A DNA stretch of 64,000 bases. Origin: Stagonosporopsis chrysanthemi. Taxonomy: Eukaryota; Ascomycota; Dothideomycetes; Pleosporales; Didymellaceae. Position numbers and translations under genes: made by a program. The notes below the pieces were generated by a model. That model did no database searches. It saw only the letters and a program-made list of their open reading frames with translations, and was not told where the DNA came from. The stretch covers positions 1 to 64,000 of the forward strand of contig JAFISE010000137.1 in NCBI GenBank assembly GCA_022560025.1. Reading direction: 5' to 3'. Positions 58,301 to 64,000 of the stretch are shown piece by piece (positions within the stretch are counted from its first letter, which is position 1; every line of letters starts with the position of its first letter).

Positions 58301-61300
58301 AAGGTTCTCCAGGTTGGCCTGGGTCTGCTGCATCGAGACATGGCTGTCACGAAACCGATCTTGTCCTCCACTCTAAGAGTCTCGCAGCTAGGACCCATGG
58401 AAACGTTGCTCATCAGTGTCAAGCAGAACTGGCCCGTCATTTTGGTCGGTGCGCCAGGCTCTGGCAAGACTATGTTGATCAGTCAGCTTGCCTCTTTCGT
58501 TGGCGCAGAGCTTGTCACATTCTCGGTGAATGCTGATGTGGACGCGATGGACATTGTCGGCGGTTACGAACAGATCGATCCGTCGCGCCAAGTATATCAA
58601 TGGCTGGAGCAGCTGGAGACTTGGGTTCGTCGCGAGATTGCTCTCTCTGAGCGGCCGTCCCAGCACCTCATACAACTACTTGAGCATCTCCAGGTCGGTA
58701 TCACACGATTGACGGACAACTTCTTCTCTCTGCTTCGAGAAGTCGCCGCATACGGTACCGAAGGCGCCAACCTGGCTAACAGCCTGCACACTGTCCTTAG
58801 CTCCGCTAATCAGCAGATCGATGGGGCACGCTTTCAGTGGGTGGACGGTATTCTCATTCGTGCACTTGAACAGGGCAAGTGGCTTGTACTCGACAATGCC
58901 AACCTCTGCTCTAGCGCTGTCCTTGATCGACTGAACTCGCTCCTGGAGCCCAACGGCTACTTGTCCATCAACGAACACTCGATGGCCGACGGAGAGGCCC
59001 GCATCGTACGACCACATCCGGACTTCAGAATCTTTATGACTATGGACCCTAGACATGGCGAGCTATCGAGAGCCATGCGTAACAGAGCTGTTGAGATCTT
59101 TGTGATCGACTCGGGGCAAACCACTGATCACACTGATGTTGTGGGATATCCTCTCGAATCTGGCATGTATCGTTTCCGCCAATTCCTCACCCACGAGGAA
59201 ACTCTCGAACAGACTCTGCAATCACGGTTCGAGAACCTTTCCTTCGCGGACAACAACCTGATCGAGTCGTTCGCGAACCAAGCCCGTAAGGGTCTGGTGA
59301 TCCAACGCGCAACGAGTGAAGGTAATGGCGTCTCGGCCATCGTGAGGACTCAGTTCGCTGCTAGTGCTCAGTTGCCCAAAAGTTTGGAGGATAACTTTGC
59401 TCGCTTTGTCAAATTCATCAATCAAACGTGGGCTAAGCAAATACGCACCCAACTTGGTTCCGATTCCATGGCTGAGCTACTACCAATTCATCCTCTTGGC
59501 AATGAGTTGAGCCTGAACCGATCGACTGCCGTTCAGGCAAATGCTTTCCAGTATTCTCAGATGTACGAATTGATGCTTGATCTGTTCGATATGCAGCAAG
59601 CTATCCATGCCTTGCCATCTGCTAAGTTCGAACGTCGCAAGGAAAGACAGAAGCTCCCCGCATTTCTTCATTCGTTTTGGCAAGCTCTGGTCAAGCTCAC
59701 TGAGGGTATCTGGACTCTCCACAACGAGGCTCAATACATGGACCTCTCATTTCTTAAGCCTTTGAGGACCATGTTTTGGGCGTTCTACGCGATGGCACAC
59801 GGGTCTGCATTCGATCGGGCCACTTTCCAGACCTACCTCAAGATGCTCAATTCGAGTACACCAGTAGTGTCAAACGAATCTCACCTCATGGTACAGACAT
59901 TGGCTACCGTGCTGTCAAAGCAGGTTGCCACTTTCGGTGCCGATGTCCAGCTGACTACTGGTGTCAGCATGGAGCCATTGTGGCGTCATTTGAAACCAGG
60001 CACGCCTAAGTCCATTGCAGAGTTGGAGGCACTACTCAGCCTCGAAGCTCTCGCTGACAGGCTAGACGCAATCATGTGGAAGTCTGACATGAATGCAAGC
60101 GAAATGATCCAGATTCGAGAGCGTTTTGCGAGCTCTCTGCAGCTGGTCCGTGGAGAGAATGTTGCACCTGATGAGTTGATCATGATTTTGGATAACGCGG
60201 TGCGAGAGCTCGAAGAAAGCATTGGCAACGATGATGCAACAATCACACCTTACTTCGAGGAGGAGTTTGAGGGGCTTTGCCAATTCCTTGATGTGGCCGT
60301 CAGACAGGATGGTGTCCAATATCTGGCTGACAATGCATCACCCGCGTTGCGCTTAGCCAGAGCCAAGGCGGCCCTTTTCGCTCGTCGTCCAACTAAGCTT
60401 ATCACCCTTGCAGTTGGCAAGGCTCAAAATCCTCCCGACATCTTTGCTAAGGTGTACCGTCACATTGGCATGGTCAAACAACCTGCAGACTCTGTGGCAC
60501 TTCAGTCTCGCTTCCACATTGCTATGCTCGCGAAGATCTATGGTGCCGATGAAGTTCAACTTACCCAGCTTGCGCGTTTCGAGACAGAACTTCACGTGTT
60601 GTCCCAGCAGCTAGCCCTCGATGCTGAGAGAATCACCAAGGATCAAGATGAGGCTCTCGATACACTCTATTTGGACCTATGGCAAGCAATCGACACGGGG
60701 GTTCCTGGGGTCCTTCACACCAAGATTCGAGCCTCGTCCAGGGCGACTGGACAAGAATGGATCGAGCTCGCCTTAGTTGGTCTCGGTGCCTACGTGCCAA
60801 ACTATCCCCATGACCCAGCTCTGCGACCTATGATCGAGCGAAAGATGTTCAATGAACACAAGTCAGGTCTCCTGCTCGCTCTTGGCGCTCTCAGACAGTT
60901 TCAGTTCGACTATAGCGGGCAAGAAACGAGCCTACGTATTCGGCAGGTCGAAGCTGCAATTCAGAACATGGGCGAGGAACCGCCAGTGCCTGCCATTGCT
61001 CGCCCTGAAGTGTCGCAGCTTGATGAACTACAGGGCGAATTTACGAACCTGCTCAGTATCATTCAGCCCTTACTTAGCAAGTCTATGTCGGACAGGGAGG
61101 CAGCGCTCGACGCCACGCTACATCAAAATGTAGTCCGCGTCATCCAGAGGCTCGCTGAAGGTTATCGTGCCTATGACGACATCACTGATACTATAGTCGG
61201 TCTCCTTGGTTGCCTTTACCTTGGACTGCTTCTAGCTAAGAAGGAACACGAAAATTTAGAACAAACCAAATCTGGAAAGAGTCTGAAGTATCTGTCCCGC

Positions 61301-64000
61301 GAGACTCCCTTCTTCGGCTTCCACACCGCCCAGCTCTCCGTTGCTACAAAGGACTTTCTTCAAGGCGCAGAAGCAGCCCTTGCGCAGGCCAACACCACAG
61401 TAGATCCTCGTTGGCATGCTCTTTATGTTCTCTCTGTAGTGAAGAGCACAGACCCATTCGCGATGTCCTACCCAGCAGCACGTGAATTGTTGCATGGTAT
61501 CTTCACGTCATTCTTTACGGAGTACAAAACGAAACTGCTCAAAGACCAAGAGAAAGAAGCGCAAGATAGGAGCTTGTACTCCTTCCGCGGTATGGAAGAA
61601 GAGGAGAACGATGAAGAAGACCGGACTTTGTTCCCAGACTACGAGGCTGAGCAGGGCAACGAGGATCAAGCTGCAGTACCCACCGTTCAATCTGAAGCTC
61701 AGGCCACTTCACGAGACCACGCAATACGCCTGGCGAGCATTCACACTGAACTGTTCCTTGAGGGCCGAGAAGCATCGGACTCGATGAAGACACTACTTGA
61801 GTGGTCTGCGGTGGAGATGAACCGCGTTGCCGAGGGCAAGAGCCATGGCACCACCCACGAGGATGCTTTGCCTGCTCTTTACCTGGCACTCGAGAAAAAG
61901 ACGGATGCTTTGAATGGCTCTGGGACGGGGCCGAGCTACAACTTTTACTTCGACGCGAATTTACCCGAAGCTAAGCGTCTAATTACCTTTGTGCACCGCA
62001 TCCAGGCCCGCTACCGTCAGATCCGCAATGTCTGGCCTGAACACATGACACTCACAGACGTTCTACGTACTTGCGACGAAACCCTTGCTTTTCGCCACGT
62101 TGATCCTGTTGCCAAGTTCATTACGAAGGCTGAGAAGCTCTATGCCTACATGTACGAGTGGCAGAGAGTCGCCAGCAAGCAGTACAGCACTGCTGATCTG
62201 TTCGATGATCTGACCAAGCTCCTCGTCAGTTGGAGACAACTCGAGCTCACAACCTGGGCTAGGCTGTTCGATCTGGAAATCGAGAAGTGCCGCGACGGTG
62301 CGAAGAGTTGGTTTTTTGTTGCATATGAGACCATCATTGCAGCATCGGAAAGTATCGAAAATGAGCATGCAATGAGAAAACACGCCAAGGAACTGCTGAA
62401 GTCCCTCGAAGGCTTCTTTGAAAGCACAACGCTGGGACAATTCGAACAGCGTGTCAAGCTACTTCGGCAGCTTCAGCAGCATGCTGCGATGCGCATGCAA
62501 GACAATGATCACTTCCAGATCCTCCACTCCGCGCTCGGCAACTTTATCACGTACTTCTCACGCCTTGAAAAGCCGGTACATGAAGCAATTGCAAACGGGC
62601 GCCGAAATCTAGAGAAGGATGTCAATAATGTCATCAAGCTCGCAAGCTGGAAGGACACAAACATCGAGGCTCTCAAGCAGAGTGCGAAGATAAGCCATCG
62701 TAAATTGAGCAGGCTCGTAAGGAAGTTCAGGGCCGTGCTCAACAAGCCAGTGTCTGGCGTAGTCGGCGCTGGATTTGCGGATGATGGGGTTCTGCAAAGA
62801 GAAGCCTCTTTGACTCTCATCAGCGCAGCGACGAATCCCGAAGCTCTTGTCTGCTGTGAAACTCTTGTACCTGGCTGGACCGAGCGGCCTACGCGTTTCA
62901 AGAACCTGCCCATCACCATCAACATGATGCACAACTTGTCATCATCAAGCAACGACAGCGTTGACGGAGCTGCTTACATTCACGAGCTAATCAGCAACAT
63001 TACGACTTCGATCGTTGAACTGCAGAAGGCCACACCCTCCATCTTGACCGAGGACAACAAGACAGAAGTGCAACAACTCAAAACCCAGAAGCGCAAGCTT
63101 TACGCCGATACTATGAAAGAGTTGCGACAGATGGGTGTCAAATCAAACCTGAGTGTAGACACTTTGGTCAAACAGGACGAGCTTTCTGCTGTTTTGTCGA
63201 CACTGCCTCTGGTTCGAAGCATGGATGTTGGGTGTGGCCGCGTTGCAGAAGGCCACTTGCATCAAGCACTCAATCTGATGCCACAAGTTCGAGCAGTGTC
63301 AAGGGAGCACTCGGGTGATCTGACCAGCAACGATGTTGCGAAGAGTATTGGTTACATTGAAGGTCTCCTTCACATCTCGATCAAACAGAGAGGAGTTCTT
63401 AGTCGTGCCAGTCAGCTTCTCGAAGCTAGCAAGACACCACTGGCAATCGTTACAAACCTTTGGGGACCTGAGAGCAACAATCTCAAGACCATAGCTCCTG
63501 GTGAGTCAGAGGTAACTCAGGCTTTGCAACCCAGCTTGAGGTGGCTGGTTGCTGCGCTCAAGACTGGTACTCATATAATTGCTGTTCAGGCGAAGCTTGG
63601 AAAGACGAATGAGCTTGATGCGCTGCTACGAGCCATGCGGGAGTGGACTGTCCAATTACAGAATCTGGCTGAGTCGTACAACAAGCTGCCTGAACTGCCG
63701 ATCAACGTTCATTCAGACGCGCACCAAGCATTCAACCAGTCTGTTCAGGCGGCAATCTTGGACTTACGTACTGTATTCGAGAGTTGGAACAACAACGGCA
63801 TTGCTCGAACCGTTCTGAAACATATCGTACCCTTCATCTTCAGGGGCGTGGAGGACACTGCCCAACTGAGATCGAACCAGCTGCGACATACAGCAGAGCA
63901 ATGTTCTAAGGAGGTATTCGGCGCTTTGGACTATATCTTAGGATCCATGCAAGATGTTGAGGCTGCACTCAAAGAGCTCCCATCTTCAACCGAAGACGCG
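52367..64000 (+). CDS. MDN1: Midasin (Rea1/Mdn1), giant AAA+ ATPase, C terminus beyond window
   Basis: This is the dynein-like ATPase that strips assembly factors (Ytm1, Rsa4) from pre-60S ribosomes in the nucleolus and nucleoplasm. From ATG 52367 one frame runs 3,878 codons to the window edge without stop or intron. An in-frame ATG at 52286 would add 27 residues. All six AAA+ P-loops are visible: GLAGSGKT (near residue 268), GETGTGKT (598), GPTSSGKT (1038), GETGCGKT (1335), GNPGVGKT (1721) and GAPGSGKT (2028). Walker B is LLDEINLA-like in AAA2-AAA5. In AAA1 it reads LIEDLD, and in AAA6 LDNANL, without the catalytic Glu, as expected for degenerate modules. After about residue 2,250 comes the long helical linker; an acidic patch (EEENDEED) lies near residue 3,080. 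The Asp/Glu-rich region and MIDAS domain must lie right of the window. Confidence 0.97.
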   Translation, partial: MASNMANINALATEALKPASTDDLFVQFQSFFTEVSARWIQSGAQAEEKIAAFGRILPLVPHLAEHVERFLAHVSQSAYFGSQNQQNPSTSESSHIVELLLGAFRLLSYDCRTFAQYVRPIALQQLFQHPNRSVRYVAIRLFCLYVHAADHATQEMIKRDIGEGEIAGTWEGQQIDYRFLSLWEEKRWKGMFSRLRQRPTDCQSGAAHLYSDLSPYTVNINGTLLPRLDGAASQERPAELISTPTTELNMSSIANGLLDSSPLLLTGLAGSGKTLLIRHFAWQLNKLDTMVTLHLNEQSDAKLLIGMYATGSKPGTFAWKSGVLTTAVREGRWILIEDLDRAPNEVISTLLPLIERGELLIPSRGETVRAARGFRIIATMRSTLNPRGQEIIPRQNMIGHRFWNSITVRMPELKEFQQVISAKYPVLQKHIAGIMRTYSRLLGLFSDAKFSSENGTSLRAMTPRDLLKWCDRIAVLLAQASSFSTAQTDDIFMEAFDCFAGSLRSDSTRLKVVACVAEELHIDPQRRDHLLRDRSVKLSVSAKPTSAGTIQVGRARLSKHKSSKRTMSSRPFSTNDYTLRLLEKVAVAVDRKEPLLLVGETGTGKTTTIQYLAEQLGRKLIAFNLSQQSESGDLLGGYKPVNVRSLVIPLKDEFDDLFDTTFSRKKNLRFIEMLGKRVAKGEWKRVCTLWREALKMVDAARKAHESQPSSPDVDGDQPRKKRKMDSLPANFPGSRWEKFATDLHDLEAQLVSGSEEFAFSFLEGNIVKAVRNGDWVLLDEINLASSDTLEALTDLLGGGPDGNPSILLTETGSVERVIAHPNFRVFAAMNPATDVGKKDLPPGIRSRFTELYVESPDSDEKSLRNIVEKYLGGDGVDPAIIRIARDVTSLYLEIQQLVKANMLVDGADQKPHFSLRTLTRTLTYAREMAPLCSLRRALYEGFHMSFLTFLNKASEDLVAALITKHMFPQKVSLKAELNKPLQQPNDGRAYVRQGHYLLRQGPQPVQEQPHYIITNFVKRNMNNLIRAASTRRYPVLIQGPTSSGKTSMIEYLAKRSGNTFVRINNHEHTDLQEYLGSYVSGADGKLIFQEGILVRALREGHWIVLDELNLAPTDVLEALNRLLDDNRELLIPETQEVVRPHDDFMLFATQNPAGLYGGRKVLSRAFRNRFLELHFDDIPVEELKEILHRRVQIPESWCAKIVQVYKELSTLRQENRIFEQKSFATLRDLFRWAQRKAETIQDLAVNGYMLLAERVRKEEERVAVKKIMETVLSKNGPRVVIEDGQLFSQENVQQIIDSAPDGTKKIDAGVVWTRAMRRLFVLVRHAMVNNEPVLLIGETGCGKTTVCQMLADAFGKELHILNAHQNTETGDMIGAQRPIRNRAAIEEHLIRDVLEAFEGIPLEVDPQTLDLDALLHLYDQIEKEPAVAIRQELRVSIKLSRIKSGALFEWADGSLVNAMKTEQYFLLDEISLADDSVLERLNSVLEPSRTLLLAEKGPVDSLIVAGPEFQFLATMNPGGDYGKKELSPALRNRFTEIWVPALSDIEDVLQIVKSKLNSNATQYAEAIVSFSQWFNDKYNTSVASSVSIRDTLAWVTFVNSTAHKEPVFGIVHGAAMVFIDTLGANPAGLLAISAASINDERKACLDQLSRLLKQDISPLYFGQIDLVSSAQTFQLGTFSIPKFSPAAAESNNFALAAPTTRGNAMRVVRALQLAKPILLEGNPGVGKTTLVTALAKAIGKPLTRLNLSEQTDLMDLFGSDVPVEGGSAGTFAWRDAPFLKAMKNGDWVLLDEMNLASQSVLEGLNAVLDHRGEVYISELDQTFHKHQEFRVFAAQNPHHQGGGRKGLPASFVNRFTVVYADVFRPEDLTLICKKVFPNIGEEEINKLIGFVAQLDGQVVTHRAFGNLGAPWEFNLRDTLRWLQLLASSEYPGSARDFLDAIFVQRFRAEDDRARLLKLFDSVYGVHEPRMNLYHNFSSKVLQVGLGLLHRDMAVTKPILSSTLRVSQLGPMETLLISVKQNWPVILVGAPGSGKTMLISQLASFVGAELVTFSVNADVDAMDIVGGYEQIDPSRQVYQWLEQLETWVRREIALSERPSQHLIQLLEHLQVGITRLTDNFFSLLREVAAYGTEGANLANSLHTVLSSANQQIDGARFQWVDGILIRALEQGKWLVLDNANLCSSAVLDRLNSLLEPNGYLSINEHSMADGEARIVRPHPDFRIFMTMDPRHGELSRAMRNRAVEIFVIDSGQTTDHTDVVGYPLESGMYRFRQFLTHEETLEQTLQSRFENLSFADNNLIESFANQARKGLVIQRATSEGNGVSAIVRTQFAASAQLPKSLEDNFARFVKFINQTWAKQIRTQLGSDSMAELLPIHPLGNELSLNRSTAVQANAFQYSQMYELMLDLFDMQQAIHALPSAKFERRKERQKLPAFLHSFWQALVKLTEGIWTLHNEAQYMDLSFLKPLRTMFWAFYAMAHGSAFDRATFQTYLKMLNSSTPVVSNESHLMVQTLATVLSKQVATFGADVQLTTGVSMEPLWRHLKPGTPKSIAELEALLSLEALADRLDAIMWKSDMNASEMIQIRERFASSLQLVRGENVAPDELIMILDNAVRELEESIGNDDATITPYFEEEFEGLCQFLDVAVRQDGVQYLADNASPALRLARAKAALFARRPTKLITLAVGKAQNPPDIFAKVYRHIGMVKQPADSVALQSRFHIAMLAKIYGADEVQLTQLARFETELHVLSQQLALDAERITKDQDEALDTLYLDLWQAIDTGVPGVLHTKIRASSRATGQEWIELALVGLGAYVPNYPHDPALRPMIERKMFNEHKSGLLLALGALRQFQFDYSGQETSLRIRQVEAAIQNMGEEPPVPAIARPEVSQLDELQGEFTNLLSIIQPLLSKSMSDREAALDATLHQNVVRVIQRLAEGYRAYDDITDTIVGLLGCLYLGLLLAKKEHENLEQTKSGKSLKYLSRETPFFGFHTAQLSVATKDFLQGAEAALAQANTTVDPRWHALYVLSVVKSTDPFAMSYPAARELLHGIFTSFFTEYKTKLLKDQEKEAQDRSLYSFRGMEEEENDEEDRTLFPDYEAEQGNEDQAAVPTVQSEAQATSRDHAIRLASIHTELFLEGREASDSMKTLLEWSAVEMNRVAEGKSHGTTHEDALPALYLALEKKTDALNGSGTGPSYNFYFDANLPEAKRLITFVHRIQARYRQIRNVWPEHMTLTDVLRTCDETLAFRHVDPVAKFITKAEKLYAYMYEWQRVASKQYSTADLFDDLTKLLVSWRQLELTTWARLFDLEIEKCRDGAKSWFFVAYETIIAASESIENEHAMRKHAKELLKSLEGFFESTTLGQFEQRVKLLRQLQQHAAMRMQDNDHFQILHSALGNFITYFSRLEKPVHEAIANGRRNLEKDVNNVIKLASWKDTNIEALKQSAKISHRKLSRLVRKFRAVLNKPVSGVVGAGFADDGVLQREASLTLISAATNPEALVCCETLVPGWTERPTRFKNLPITINMMHNLSSSSNDSVDGAAYIHELISNITTSIVELQKATPSILTEDNKTEVQQLKTQKRKLYADTMKELRQMGVKSNLSVDTLVKQDELSAVLSTLPLVRSMDVGCGRVAEGHLHQALNLMPQVRAVSREHSGDLTSNDVAKSIGYIEGLLHISIKQRGVLSRASQLLEASKTPLAIVTNLWGPESNNLKTIAPGESEVTQALQPSLRWLVAALKTGTHIIAVQAKLGKTNELDALLRAMREWTVQLQNLAESYNKLPELPINVHSDAHQAFNQSVQAAILDLRTVFESWNNNGIARTVLKHIVPFIFRGVEDTAQLRSNQLRHTAEQCSKEVFGALDYILGSMQDVEAALKELPSSTEDA

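Noticed and set aside
1..64000. CRISPR array, tRNA, rRNA or secondary-metabolite cluster
   Set aside because: No spaced direct repeats of CRISPR type, no A/B-box pair recognised, no PKS, NRPS or terpene synthase. The single KAS is a mitochondrial-type enzyme with seven introns, not part of a PKS.

Overview
The window is nuclear DNA of a filamentous ascomycete. Introns are short (mostly 45-60 bp) with GTANGT donors, CTAAC/CTGAC branch sites and CAG/TAG ends. PTH11-like, NiCoT and DUF829 genes are present, and a long AT-rich block carries transposon relics with the footprint of repeat-induced point mutation (RIP). The isochore-like layout and the gene repertoire fit Dothideomycetes, probably Pleosporales. 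That placement is inference, not proof.

Bases 1-14,220 are an AT-rich, stop-riddled repeat block. It contains three copies of one 244-bp LTR: an almost unmutated end fragment at 1-98, an inverted copy at 5269-5512, and a solo LTR at 9066-9309 with a perfect 5-bp target duplication. It also holds remnants of a Ty1/copia pol (about 400-3590), a Fot1/pogo-type transposase (about 9430-10,700) and a retroelement gag with a destroyed zinc knuckle (about 11,640-12,565). CA is almost never preceded by C or T here, and TG is almost never followed by A or G. That is a context-restricted C-to-T signature.

Composition switches abruptly near 14,220. A small 2EXR/F-box-like gene sits on the boundary, followed by 3.7 kb with no convincing gene. 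From 18.9 kb to the end the window is an ordinary housekeeping region: a Cid1/Cid13-type poly(A)/poly(U) polymerase; an isochorismatase-family hydrolase; acetate kinase; a short-chain dehydrogenase; an Mpv17/PMP22 membrane protein; a DUF829/TMEM53 hydrolase; an IFI6/IFI27-like small membrane protein; a NiCoT nickel/cobalt transporter; a mitochondrial-type beta-ketoacyl-ACP synthase; a zinc alcohol dehydrogenase; homoserine O-acetyltransferase (MET2); a RING/prion-like/RS-domain protein; a membrane-anchored HSL-type hydrolase; a PTH11-like receptor; pyrroline-5-carboxylate reductase; CTD-kinase subunit CTK3; mitochondrial ribosomal protein bL12m; and the first 3,878 codons of midasin (MDN1), which is open to the window edge without an intron.

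The genes do not form a pathway cluster. Functional themes are amino-acid synthesis (MET2, P5CR), mitochondrial function (KAS, bL12m), acetate metabolism, and RNA/ribosome biology (Cid-like polymerase, CTK3, RING-RS protein, midasin). Exon boundaries were worked out by hand from splice signals and frame continuity. I found no CRISPR, tRNA, rRNA or biosynthetic cluster. The least ordinary signals are the mutation context and LTR history of the AT-rich block, and in-frame stop-free introns in two genes.
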